Below are positions 7,542-15,947 of a DNA stretch of 64,000 nucleotides, piece by piece. Location: NCBI GenBank assembly GCA_947444195.1, contig CANEZL010000022.1, positions 1 to 64,000 of the forward strand, given 5' to 3'. The stretch is from Methylobacteriaceae bacterium (GTDB taxonomy: Bacteria > Pseudomonadota > Alphaproteobacteria > Rhizobiales > Beijerinckiaceae). The notes below the pieces were generated by a model. It ran no database searches. It saw nothing but the letters and a program-made list of their open reading frames with translations, and was not told the origin of the DNA. Made by a program: the position numbers and the translations under genes. Positions within the stretch are counted from its first letter, which is position 1. Each line of letters begins with the position of its first letter.

Positions 7542-8837
7542 TCAGGCGCGCGGGGCGTCGGCCAGGGCGAGGAGGGTGTGCAGGAGGACGTCGGCGCCGG
7601 CCGCGCAATCGGCAGGGGTGGCCGATTCCGACTCGTTGTGGCTGACGCCGTCCTTGCAGGGCACGAAGATCATCGTGGTCGGGACCCTGCCCGCGAGGTT
7701 GCAGGCGTCGTGGCCCGCCCCCGAGACGATGCGGCGCCGGCCGTGGCCGAGCGCCTCGGCGGCGGCGTCCACGGCGGCCACGAGGTCCGCGTCGAAGGGC
7801 ACCGGCTCCTTGCGCCAGATCCGCTCCAGATCGATCGCGAGGTTGCGGCGGGCGCCGATCCCGGCCGCGGCCTCCTGCAGGGCCGCCTCCATGGCGTCGA
7901 GGGTGGCGGATTCGGGATCGCGCATGTCCAGGGTGAAGCGCACCTGCCCCGGCACCACGTTGCGCGAGGGCGCGCCGATCACCGCCTCGCCCATGGTGGC
8001 CACCGCGCTCGGGCTATGCGCCCGCGCGATCCCCTCCACCGCGAGCGCCAGTTCCGCCAGCCCGAGGAGGGCGTCGCGGCGCCGCGGCATCGGCGTGGTG
8101 CCCGCATGGCTCTCGAAGCCCGTCACCGTGCCGTCGAACCACGCGATGCCCTGGCCGCCCTCGACCACGCCGATGGTCCTGCCCTCGGCCTCCAGGATCG
8201 GGCCCTGCTCGATGTGCAGCTCCACGAAGGCGCCGATGGCGCGTGCTCCCACCGGCTCCGTGCCGCGATAGCCGATGGCGTCGAGGGCCTCGCCGACGCT
8301 GACGCCCGCGGCGTCGCGCTTGGCCAGGATCTCGGCGGCGGTGAATTCCCCCGCATAGGCCGCCGAGGCCATCATGGCGGGGGCGAAGCGCGAGCCCTCC
8401 TCGTTGGTCCAGTTGATCAGCAGCAGGGGCGCCTCGGTCTCCAGGCCCGCATCGTTCAGGCTGCGCATCACCTCGAGCCCGGCCAGCACGCCGAGGATGC
8501 CGTCGAACTTGCCGCCCGTGGGCTGGGTGTCGAGATGGGAGCCGAAGGCCACTGGCGGCCGGCTCATGTCGCGTCCGCGGCGCAGGGCGAACTGGGTGCC
8601 GAGCTCGTCCACGCCCACCTCGAGGCCCGCGGCCTCGCAGGCCGTGCGGAACCAGTCGCGCACCGCGCCGTCCTCGGGGGACAGGGTCAGGCGGTTGATG
8701 CCCCCCGCCGGCGTCGCGCCGAAGGCGGCGGTCTCCAGGATCGTCGCCCAGAGGCGCGACCCGTCGATGCGCAGGTTGTGGCTGATGCCGGGATGGGCAC
8801 GCCCGCCGGGACCGGCCGCCTCCGTCTCTGCTGTCAC
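7542..8837 (-). CDS. M20-family Zn-dependent amidohydrolase (carbamoylase / allantoate amidohydrolase type)
   Basis: 431 aa, GTG start at 8837 with an AAGGAGAGG ribosome-binding site. Di-metal M20 motifs are present: PVAFGSHLDTQPTGGKFDGI, INWTNEEGSRF, and VELHIEQGP, which is typical of N-carbamoyl-L-amino-acid hydrolase, beta-ureidopropionase and allantoate amidohydrolase; the C-terminal GAGHDACNLA and SHNESE segments complete the site. It hydrolyses a ureido/carbamoyl group to release ammonia and CO2. The exact substrate cannot be told from sequence. It stands alone, between the kinase operon and a TerB-like gene. Confidence 0.92.
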   Translation of the reverse strand: MTAETEAAGPGGRAHPGISHNLRIDGSRLWATILETAAFGATPAGGINRLTLSPEDGAVRDWFRTACEAAGLEVGVDELGTQFALRRGRDMSRPPVAFGSHLDTQPTGGKFDGILGVLAGLEVMRSLNDAGLETEAPLLLINWTNEEGSRFAPAMMASAAYAGEFTAAEILAKRDAAGVSVGEALDAIGYRGTEPVGARAIGAFVELHIEQGPILEAEGRTIGVVEGGQGIAWFDGTVTGFESHAGTTPMPRRRDALLGLAELALAVEGIARAHSPSAVATMGEAVIGAPSRNVVPGQVRFTLDMRDPESATLDAMEAALQEAAAGIGARRNLAIDLERIWRKEPVPFDADLVAAVDAAAEALGHGRRRIVSGAGHDACNLAGRVPTTMIFVPCKDGVSHNESESATPADCAAGADVLLHTLLALADAPRA

Positions 8838-8922
8838 GATGTCGGGTCCTCTCCTTAACGATGCATCAATAGGCCGAAGCCGGCCGGCGCGGGCAACCGC
8901 GATGCCGGGGGCCCGCGGGGGT

Positions 8923-9384
8923 TCAGGGCTCGGGCGGGCGCCGCACCGGCGAGGCGCGCAGCAGGGCGTGCAGGTCGAGGTCGAGTGCCGCCGCGATCTC
9001 GGCGAGCGCGGTCGCCTCCACGTGGTCGATGCCCTCGTGGTCGGCCACATCGGCGGCGATCAGCAGGATGCTCTCGCGCTGGTCGGCCGGGCGCTCGGCC
9101 GCCTGGGCCACGTGGCGCAGGTTCTCGGCCCGCCCCGCCCGGGTGCGGGCCCGGGCGATGCCGTCGTAGAGCTCGGTCTCCAGCATCAGGGTGTCGTAGC
9201 CCTTCTCCAGGATCGGGTTGGCGCGCAGGCCCTGGAGGGCGGTCTCGAACTCCGCGCCGGCGACCTCGCCGTCGGCGACCATCACGTTGGCCGCGGCGGA
9301 GACGGCGGCCAGCATCAGGACCTTATCGCCGGCATAGGCGGTCACGGTCCGGGCGATATGTCCGAAGAGGTCGCGGATGATCAT
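8923..9384 (-). CDS. TerB-like tellurite-resistance/DjlA-type domain protein
   Basis: 153 aa. One helical TerB-like domain covers most of the chain: VLMLAAVSAAANVMVADGEV (~22-41) carries the conserved acidic DGE, and a second DHEGIDHVEATALAEIAAAL block lies near 113-132. Such proteins are cytoplasmic, metal-associated and of poorly known role. Tellurite resistance is a family label only, since no terZ/D/C genes are nearby. The ATG at 9384 begins MIIRDLFGHIARTV. Confidence 0.8.
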   Translation of the reverse strand: MIIRDLFGHIARTVTAYAGDKVLMLAAVSAAANVMVADGEVAGAEFETALQGLRANPILEKGYDTLMLETELYDGIARARTRAGRAENLRHVAQAAERPADQRESILLIAADVADHEGIDHVEATALAEIAAALDLDLHALLRASPVRRPPEP

Positions 9385-9669
9385 GGGTCCTGCGGGCCGG
9401 GCCCCGGGCGGCCGGAGCGGGATCGGCGGACTCTTCCGGTCCGGAACGCCCCTGTCCAGACGGGGAGGGCGGACATCTTGTCCGCGCTCGGCGGATCCGG
9501 GTCGAGAGCCGACACATTCCGGAAAACAGCGGCGGCCACACTGCCTCCCGTCCGCGCCGGCTCCAACCCCGGCACCGGCGCGGATCGCGGGCCGGACCCC
9601 GAGCCCCCCTCCCAGGGGACCGGCCCGCCGCCTGTCCGGGAACGCCCCGCGGTCCCCGGACGCCGCGGC

Positions 9670-9774
9670 CTAGAGCATGCTGCTTTTTCACGGAAACGGC
9701 AGCACGCTCCATCTCTTCGTGGTCGCACGATGATGTCGGAAAACCGGATTCCACTTTTCCGCATCGAGCTCTAG
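9670..9774. repeat. 105-bp RIME-like intergenic repeat, copy A
   Basis: It starts CTAGAGCATGCTGCTTTTTC and ends CGCATCGAGCTCTAG. It is 105 bp long, like the copies at 34302-34406 and 40358-40462, and has an internal stem AGCATGCTG...CAGCACGCT. GAAAAxCCGGxTTCCACTTTT is the core known from rhizobial RIME-type elements (recognised from memory). Its right end lies 4 nt beyond the stop of the CYTH-CHAD gene. The preceding 9385-9669 holds no gene I can support. Confidence 0.85.
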
Positions 9775-9777
9775 AGC

Positions 9778-11319
9778 TCAGCGCCAGAAGGGCTTCACGT
9801 CCACCAGATCCTCGTGCGCCTCCGCGGCCTTGGCGAGGAGATCCTCGGACTGCGCCTCGTTGTCGGCGGCGGTGAGGCCCGCCGCGAAGGCCGTGGCGCC
9901 GTCGGTCCGCGCCCCGTCCGCGCCGGCGAGGTCGGCCATCACCGTGTGGGCGGTGGCGAGGTCGTTCAGGGCGCCCAGATGATCCTGCAGGTCCGAGAGC
10001 GCGGCCGCGAAGCTCTTGTGGCGCTTGCGCGCCTTCTTGCCGGTGTAGAGCGAGGCGAAGAAATCCGCCCCGTAGCGCAGCTTCTTCGCCGCGATCCGCA
10101 CCCGGTGCCGCTCCTCCGGATCGAGCCGGTCGAGATGGCGCCCCCGCTTCTTCACGCGGGCGCGGAACCGGTCCAGGGTCTCGGAGGCGAAGTCCTCGGC
10201 CGGCACCGCGGCGGCGGGGAGCGCCCGCCACGCCCCCGAATCGAGCCAGGCCACGAGGTCGAGGAGGAGGATCCGCCATTCCGGCGCCTCCAGGATGTCG
10301 AGCACGGCGGCGTAGGCCCGCTCGTGCTCGGCCTCGAGGCGGGCGCGCAGGCCGGCAAGCCCCGGCTCGTCGGGCCGGCGCGCCATCTCGGCGGGCAGGG
10401 TGGTGCCGAGGAAGACGTCGAGGTTGCGCGCCTGCCCGAAGGGCTCGGTGACGCGCTTGATCTCCGCGCCGAGGGCGGCGGCGCGCGGATCGTCCTCCAG
10501 GATCGGCTTGAACAGGGAGAGGGCCGAGCGCAGGCGGCGCAGGGAGACCCGGATCTGGTGCAGCGCCTCGGGGGGGCGGCGGGCCAGGAACACCTCCTCG
10601 TTGAGGCGCAGGTGGCGCAGGCAGGCCAGCGCGACGAGGCGGAAGGCGTCCCCCGCGGTGGCATCCTCCGGCAGGTGCAGGGGCTCGGCCTTGCTCGGGC
10701 CGGTGCCGGCCTCGTCGAGGAGGGCGAAGCCCCGCGCGCTCTTCGAGCGCACGCCGATGCGCAGGGGCACCGTCTCGGCCAGCGCCTGGGCGAGGGCGAA
10801 GAGGTCGGCGGACGTGCCCTCGGCGAGTTCGAGTTCGAGCTCGCACAGGGGCGTGTCGCCCCGGCCGCTCTCGACCCGGCCCTCGTCCAGGGTCGCCACG
10901 ATGCGCGAGGCGCCGTAGGCGACGCGGCGCTCGGAGCGCATCACCACGGTGGTGAACAAGGGCTCCAGGGCCGGCTTGCCGGCCCCGGCGAGCACCTCGG
11001 CCACCGGCGTGCCGGCATAGGCCTCGGCCTCCGGCGTCTCGCCCTGCACGGGGGATTCCCACTCGGCCCGGTCGAACAGGCCGGCCCCGGCCTCGCCCGC
11101 CTTCACGGTCTGCACGAAGCTGTCGCCCCGGCGGCGCACGCGCAGGCTCAGGCCGGCGGCGCGCAGGGCCCCGTCGGGGGTATCGAAATAGGTGGTGACC
11201 ATGAGCACCGGCTCGCGCCCGCCCTCCTCGTGACCCTGGAGCAGGGGGTGGGACGCCAGGGCGGCGAGATCCGGCCCCCCGCATTCCAGCTTCAACTCGA
11301 CCTCGCGCGGCGCGCTCAT
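9778..11319 (-). CDS. CYTH and CHAD domain protein
   Basis: 513 aa. The N-terminal CYTH domain (~1-200) has the EVELKLE signature plus TTYFDTPDGALRAAGLSLRVR and ELELELAEG, a triphosphate/polyphosphate-binding tunnel family. The C-terminal CHAD domain (~220-505) has HQIRVSLRRLRSALSLF and RVRIAAKKLRYGADFF, the His/Arg/Lys-rich helical repeats that bind polyphosphate. This architecture is tied to inorganic triphosphatase activity or polyphosphate-granule targeting. The ATG at 11319 begins MSAPREVELKL. It is divergent from selB. Confidence 0.95.
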   Translation of the reverse strand: MSAPREVELKLECGGPDLAALASHPLLQGHEEGGREPVLMVTTYFDTPDGALRAAGLSLRVRRRGDSFVQTVKAGEAGAGLFDRAEWESPVQGETPEAEAYAGTPVAEVLAGAGKPALEPLFTTVVMRSERRVAYGASRIVATLDEGRVESGRGDTPLCELELELAEGTSADLFALAQALAETVPLRIGVRSKSARGFALLDEAGTGPSKAEPLHLPEDATAGDAFRLVALACLRHLRLNEEVFLARRPPEALHQIRVSLRRLRSALSLFKPILEDDPRAAALGAEIKRVTEPFGQARNLDVFLGTTLPAEMARRPDEPGLAGLRARLEAEHERAYAAVLDILEAPEWRILLLDLVAWLDSGAWRALPAAAVPAEDFASETLDRFRARVKKRGRHLDRLDPEERHRVRIAAKKLRYGADFFASLYTGKKARKRHKSFAAALSDLQDHLGALNDLATAHTVMADLAGADGARTDGATAFAAGLTAADNEAQSEDLLAKAAEAHEDLVDVKPFWR

Positions 11320-11583
11320 GCAGCCCTTGTCCTCTGTTTCTTCGACCGGCCCGACCTGAGACCCCGCGTCGCAGCCGCGCGGGATAGCACAGGCCGCAGC
11401 ATGGCACCGCAACGCGCGAGACGGCGAAGGGATCACCGCAAGGCCGACCCCGGGCGAGCGCCGCCTCAATAAGTCCAAAATCTTATTGCCCGCGATACAT
11501 TCCGCGCCGGACCTCGCCGCACGCCCCGTGACGCGATTCCCCCCGGCCGTTACGGAAGGGCCGCGCGGGCGCGCGCAGGATCG

Positions 11584-13488
11584 ATGGCAGCGGTGATGAA
11601 GACCCTCCTTGTCGGCGTGATCGGGCATGTGGACCACGGCAAGACGGCCCTGGTCCGGGCGCTCACGGGCGTCGAGACGGACCGGCTGAAGGAGGAGCGG
11701 GCGCGGGGCGTCTCCATCGTGCCGGGCTTCGCCCTGCTGCGCTCCGAGGCCGGCGAGATCGACCTCGTCGACCTGCCCGGCCACGAGCGCTTCGTGCGCG
11801 CCATGGTCTCGGGGGCCACCGGGATGCGGGCGGTGCTGCTGGCGGTGGACGCGCGCGAGGGCATCAAGCCGCAGACCGTGGAGCATCTGGAGATCGCCCG
11901 GCTGATCGGCGTGCGCCGGGGCGTGATCGCGCTCACGAAGGCCGATCTGGTCTCGGCCGAGGCGGCGGCGGAGCGGGGGGCAGAGTTCGCGGCGGTGGCC
12001 GCCCGTGCCGGGATCGAGGCCGAAGGGGTGGTCGCCACCTCGGCGCTCACCGGGGCCGGCATCCCCGCCCTCGCGGCGGCGCTCGCGGGGCTGCTCGCGG
12101 GGCCCCCGGAGCGGGCCGACGACGGCTTCCCCTACCTGCCGGTGGACCGGGTGTTCTCGCGGCCCGGCTTCGGCACGGTGGTGACGGGCACCCTGCGCCG
12201 GGGCCGCCTCGCCGTCGGCGACAGCGTGGCGATCGTGCCCGGCGGCCCCGTCGCGGGCGTGCGCGGCCTGCAGATCCACGGCCGGGCGGTGGAGAGCGCC
12301 GAGCCCGGCCGGCGCACGGCGGTGGCGCTGCGGGGCGTCGAGCTCGCCGACCTGCGGCGCGGGCAGGCCCTCTGCGCCCCGGGCCTCCTCGCCGAGACCC
12401 GCTGGCTCGACGTCACCCTCACCGCGGCGGCGAGTGCGGAGGCCGCGCTGCCCTCCGGCGCCGCCTGCCGGCTCCTGTTCGGCACCACCGAGGTCGGCGT
12501 CCGCCTGCGCCTGCTCGACCGGGACGTCCTGGAGCCCGGCGCCACCGCGCCGGCCCAGCTCCACGCCGAGGAGGCGGTGGCGGTGCCGGCCCGGGAGCCC
12601 TTCATCCTGCGCCTCGATTCGCCCTCGATCACCGTGGCGGGGGGACGGGTGCTCGATCCCGACAGCCGGCGCCGCCGCCGGAACGATCCGCGGGTGCTGG
12701 CCGACCTCGCCGCCCTGGCGCAGGGCGATCCCGGCGACGGGCTCGCCCTGCGGCTCGGCCAGGCGGGGGCGGCGGGCCGGACCCTGCCCGAACTCGCCCG
12801 CCTCGCCGGGCTCGCGCCCGAGGGGGCCCGCGCGCGCCTCGCCGCCCTGGGCGCGCGGGAGATCGGCGACCGCTTCCTCGGCGCCCCCGCCTTCGCCGCC
12901 CTGCGCGAGAGCCTGCTCGCCACGCTCGGGCGCCACCACCGCGACCACCCCATGGAGCACGGGCTCGCCGCCGAGCGCATCGTGCGCGCCCTCGACCTCA
13001 GCGAGCCGATCGCGGCGGCGGCCCTGCGCGACCTCGTCGCCGCGGGCGCCGTGGCGCAGGCGGGCGCCCTCTACCGGCGGGCGGAGTTCGATCCCGCCCG
13101 CAACGAGACCGAGGCCGTGCGCCGCCTGGAGGCGGTGTTCCGGCAGGCCGGGCTCACCCCCCCGGACGAGGCGGAGGCGGTGGGCCGCGACGCCCGCCGC
13201 CGCGAGGCGCTGGCCTACCTCATCGGCGCGGGCACGGTGATCCGGGCGGTGGACCGGGTGCAGCGCCGGGCGGTCCTGTTCCACCGGGAGGCGATCCGCG
13301 ACGCCCGCGCGCGCCTCGCGGCGGCCTTCCCGGGGGCGGGCACGCCGGAGACCGGCTTCCTCGCCCGCGAGGCCGGGGCGGCGCTCGGCATCTCCCGGAA
13401 GTTCTCGATCCCCCTGCTCGAACATCTCGACGCCACCGGCTTCACCCGCCGGGCCGGCGACCGGCGGGCCATCGTCGCCCGGCTCTGA
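11584..13488 (+). CDS. selB: Selenocysteine-specific elongation factor SelB
   Basis: 634 aa. GTPase domain with G1 GVIGHVDHGKTALVRALTG (~11-29), the SelB-like TDRLKEERARGVSIVPGFA, G3 DLPGHERFV, G4 TKAD. Beta-barrel domains follow, then the C-terminal winged-helix repeats ending in LGISRKFSIPLLEHLDATGF, a SelB-specific signature that recognises the SECIS hairpin. It delivers Sec-tRNA to the ribosome at in-frame UGA codons. The ATG at 11584 is used; an alternative is 11596. selA, selC and selD are not next to it, and no selenoprotein is visible in the window. Confidence 0.95.
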   Translation: MAAVMKTLLVGVIGHVDHGKTALVRALTGVETDRLKEERARGVSIVPGFALLRSEAGEIDLVDLPGHERFVRAMVSGATGMRAVLLAVDAREGIKPQTVEHLEIARLIGVRRGVIALTKADLVSAEAAAERGAEFAAVAARAGIEAEGVVATSALTGAGIPALAAALAGLLAGPPERADDGFPYLPVDRVFSRPGFGTVVTGTLRRGRLAVGDSVAIVPGGPVAGVRGLQIHGRAVESAEPGRRTAVALRGVELADLRRGQALCAPGLLAETRWLDVTLTAAASAEAALPSGAACRLLFGTTEVGVRLRLLDRDVLEPGATAPAQLHAEEAVAVPAREPFILRLDSPSITVAGGRVLDPDSRRRRRNDPRVLADLAALAQGDPGDGLALRLGQAGAAGRTLPELARLAGLAPEGARARLAALGAREIGDRFLGAPAFAALRESLLATLGRHHRDHPMEHGLAAERIVRALDLSEPIAAAALRDLVAAGAVAQAGALYRRAEFDPARNETEAVRRLEAVFRQAGLTPPDEAEAVGRDARRREALAYLIGAGTVIRAVDRVQRRAVLFHREAIRDARARLAAAFPGAGTPETGFLAREAGAALGISRKFSIPLLEHLDATGFTRRAGDRRAIVARL

Positions 13489-13512
13489 CGGGGACGGGCC
13501 GGGACCGGACGC

Positions 13513-14235
13513 GTGCGGGCCCTGGACGCGGGCCGCTCCGATCCGCAGAACGGGCCGTCGCCGGAGCCGCCCGCCCTGCTCGAAGACGTGCACGAGAATC
13601 CGCTCCGCCCGCCCGGCGCGGGCAGCCCCGGCCGGGCCTGCGCCGCCTGCGGCGCGGGGCTCGCCCTGCCCGTGCCGTTCTGCCCGTTCTGCGGCGCCGC
13701 GCAGACCCCGCCCGCGCCCGAGCCCGCCGCGGCACCGGCCGCGGCACCGCCCCTGCTGTTCCACTTGGAGCCGGAACCCGCCCCGTTACCCCCGGCACCG
13801 GAGCCCCCCGCCGCGCCCGAGCCGCCGGCCGGGCCGCGCGTCGCGCCGCAGGTCGATCCCCCGCCCGCGCGGCCGCGGCCCCGGCGTCCCGGGCGTCTTG
13901 GGCGTCTTGGGCGCGACCGCGCGGCGCTCGCCCTGCTCGTCCTCGCCGGCCTCGGCGCCGGCATCCTGGCGGAGCGGGCGGCGCGGTCCCCCGAACCGCC
14001 CCGGCCGCGGACGGTCCAGGCGGGCCCGTCCTGGACCGAGATCCCGCTGGCACCCTACCGGGACGCCACGGGCCTGCGCCTCACGGCGGAGGCGCCCTTC
14101 ACCGTGCGCCTCGACGGGGGCCCGGCGCGGCGGGTCGAGCGGAGCCTGCGCCTGCGCCTGAACGGCGGCCTGCGCCGGGTCGAGATCCGGGCGGGGCAGG
14201 GCGTCGCCGTGCGGATCAGCCCGGAGGCGTTCTGA
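13513..14235 (+). CDS. Zinc-ribbon, single-pass membrane protein (hypothetical)
   Basis: 240 aa from a GTG at 13513, 24 bp after selB. A four-cysteine zinc ribbon (C43, C46, C57, C60 in CAACGAGLALPVPFCPFCG) is followed by a Pro/Ala/Glu-rich linker (~65-120), a basic patch (RPRPRRPGRLGRLGRD) and one transmembrane helix (~137-153). A small beta-rich C-terminal domain (~170-240) starts WTEIPLAPYRDATG. I do not recognise the C-terminal domain. It resembles zinc-ribbon membrane proteins with a periplasmic sensor-like tail. Its 3' end overlaps the convergent MocR gene by 20 bp. Confidence 0.7.
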   Translation: MRALDAGRSDPQNGPSPEPPALLEDVHENPLRPPGAGSPGRACAACGAGLALPVPFCPFCGAAQTPPAPEPAAAPAAAPPLLFHLEPEPAPLPPAPEPPAAPEPPAGPRVAPQVDPPPARPRPRRPGRLGRLGRDRAALALLVLAGLGAGILAERAARSPEPPRPRTVQAGPSWTEIPLAPYRDATGLRLTAEAPFTVRLDGGPARRVERSLRLRLNGGLRRVEIRAGQGVAVRISPEAF

Positions 14236-15730
14236 GCGCGTTCCGCAGGGCCTCGGCCATCCGCGCCACCGCCGGGGCGATCGCCCGCTCCGGGACGGCG
14301 GCGTAGCCGAGGAGGAGGCCCGGCGCCCCGTCCGGCGCGGCGTGGTAGGCCGAGAGCGCCACCGCGCTGATGCCGGCGGCGGCGCAGGCCGCCACCGCCC
14401 GCCGGTCGTCGAGACCGCCGTGCCAGGCGGGACCGGGCCGGGCCACGAGATGCATGCCGCCCTCCAGGGGCGCGACCGCGAGGATGTCGGCGTGGCGGGC
14501 GGCCGCCGCGAGCAGCGCCTCCTGGCGCAGGGCGTAGAGCCGGCGGGTGCGGCGCAGATGGGCGGCGAGGTGCCCCTCCTCGATGAAGCGGGCGAGCGCC
14601 CCCTGGCCGAGGCCGGCCGGCGCCGCCCCCGCCTCGGCCAGCGCCCGGTGGACCGGGCGGGCGAGACCCTCCGGCAGGACGAGGTAGCCGAGCTGGAGGG
14701 CCGGCAGCAGCACCTTCGAGAAGCTGCCCGCGTAGATCACCCGGCCCTCCCGATCGAGGGCGCGCAAGGGGGCGAGCGGCCGGCCGGCGTAGCGGTAGGC
14801 CCCGTCGTAATCGTCCTCGACGATCCAGCCGCCGCGGGACCGCGCCCAGGCCAGGAGGTCCAGGCGGTTCTCCAGGCTCATGGCGTGGCCGAGGGGATAG
14901 TGGTGGGCGGGGGTGACCACGGCGAGCCGGGCCTCCGGGGCCAGGGCCCGCGCCCCGGTCACCGCGAGACCGCCCGGCCCCACGGGCACCGGGATCGGGC
15001 GCAGGCCCGCCTCGGCCAGGGCCCCGGCGATGCCCGGATAGCCCGGCTCCTCCACGTAGGCCGCCTCGCCGGGATCGAGGAGCACGCGGGCGAGCAGGCG
15101 CAGGCTCTGCCGGATGCCCCCGGTGAGGATGACCTCGTCCTCCGTGCAGGGCACCCCGCGCCCGGCCGAGAGATAGGCCGCCACCGCCCGGCGCAGGGTC
15201 GGCAGCCCGAGGGGATGGGGGGCGCCCGCCGGCCCCGCCCGCCACTCCGCCTGGATCAGCTTGGCGAAGACCTCGAAGGGAAAGGCCTCCCGCGCCGGCC
15301 GGCCCAGCGCGAAGGCGTCCGGCGCCTCGGGGCCGGTGAGGTAGGTGCGCGAGGGGGCTGCGGCCAGCGCCCGCCCACGCCGGGACAGGACCGGAGGCGG
15401 GGCCGCCTTCGCCGCCCGCGCGGCGGCCGGGGGATGGAGATCCTCCGGCAGGACCGCCGCCACGCGGGTGCCCGAGCCCGCCCGCGCGACGAGGTAGCCC
15501 TCCGCCGCGAGCTGTTCGAGAGCGAGCAGCACCGTGCCGCGGGCGCAGCCGAGATCGGCGGCGAGCGTGCGCGAGGCGGGCAGGCGGCTGCCCGCCCCGA
15601 GCCGGCGTTCAAGGATGGCGCCGCGCAGGGCGTCCCGCAGCTGGACGTGGAGGGGCGCGGCGAGCGCCGGATCGAGGGCGAGGGCGAGGGGCAGGGGGCC
15701 CGAGCGGGCTCCGGGAGGCGGCACGGCCAA
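14216..15730 (-). CDS. MocR-family regulator (GntR helix-turn-helix + class I aminotransferase)
   Basis: 504 aa. The GntR-type winged helix (~25-92; PLHVQLRDALRGAILERRL, LPASRTLAADLGCARGTV) is fused to a fold-type I PLP domain (~125-500) with the Lys339 Schiff-base site in YAGSFSKVLLPALQLGYL and the EDDYDGAYRY motif. MocR proteins (PdxR, GabR, TauR) use PLP or an amino-compound adduct to switch transcription. It is divergent from the PaiB-like gene at 15948, its likely target. TGGACC repeats lie in the shared region. Confidence 0.95.
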   Translation of the reverse strand: MAVPPPGARSGPLPLALALDPALAAPLHVQLRDALRGAILERRLGAGSRLPASRTLAADLGCARGTVLLALEQLAAEGYLVARAGSGTRVAAVLPEDLHPPAAARAAKAAPPPVLSRRGRALAAAPSRTYLTGPEAPDAFALGRPAREAFPFEVFAKLIQAEWRAGPAGAPHPLGLPTLRRAVAAYLSAGRGVPCTEDEVILTGGIRQSLRLLARVLLDPGEAAYVEEPGYPGIAGALAEAGLRPIPVPVGPGGLAVTGARALAPEARLAVVTPAHHYPLGHAMSLENRLDLLAWARSRGGWIVEDDYDGAYRYAGRPLAPLRALDREGRVIYAGSFSKVLLPALQLGYLVLPEGLARPVHRALAEAGAAPAGLGQGALARFIEEGHLAAHLRRTRRLYALRQEALLAAAARHADILAVAPLEGGMHLVARPGPAWHGGLDDRRAVAACAAAGISAVALSAYHAAPDGAPGLLLGYAAVPERAIAPAVARMAEALRNALRTPPG

Positions 15731-15739
15731 GGGGTCCTG

Positions 15740-15847
15740 TCATACCAGATCCGGTTGATCCCTTCGGGACGGCGGATCCGGGCTCCGCTCAGGCGCCGCG
15801 CGGGCTCGGCCGATACGCGCCCCGCTTCGATCAAGCGGAGATCGTAT
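15740..15847. repeat. ~108-bp intergenic repeat, copy 2
   Basis: From TCATACCAGATCCGG to GAGATCGTATC it matches 810-912, with differences that are mostly single substitutions. It carries the same CGATCCCTTCGGG-type core and the CGCTTCGATCAAGCG hairpin. It sits directly upstream of the MocR start, between that gene and the TGGACC operator repeats. Confidence 0.75.
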
Positions 15848-15854
15848 CACACGA

Positions 15855-15901
15855 AGCGGTCCAGTCGCTCTCTCGAAAATGGACCTGTCGGATGGACCGC
15901 T
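15855..15901. promoter_or_regulatory. Probable MocR operator (TGGACC repeats)
   Basis: AGCGGTCCA (15855-15863) and TGGACCGCT (15893-15901) form a perfect 9-bp inverted repeat. Between them, ATGGACC occurs twice as a direct repeat 13 bp apart (15879-15885, 15892-15898). TauR/EhuR-type MocR regulators bind spaced CTGGAC direct repeats, so this fits an operator shared by the divergent MocR and PaiB-like genes. The assignment is inference from position and motif. Confidence 0.55.
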
Positions 15902-15947
15902 TTCCCGTCAAGTCGTGTGCCGACAATCGAACGGAGGAGACCGGGAC

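Noticed and set aside
9778..13764. A 1328-codon open frame on the minus strand spanning the whole selB region
   Set aside because: Only its last 513 codons (from 11319) are a real protein, the CYTH-CHAD gene. The rest is the antisense of selB and is Arg/Gly/Ala-rich with no domain.
14216..14235. 20-bp overlap of the zinc-ribbon and MocR genes as a misannotation
   Set aside because: Both proteins are complete and end convergently. Short 3' overlaps are normal in this compact genome.
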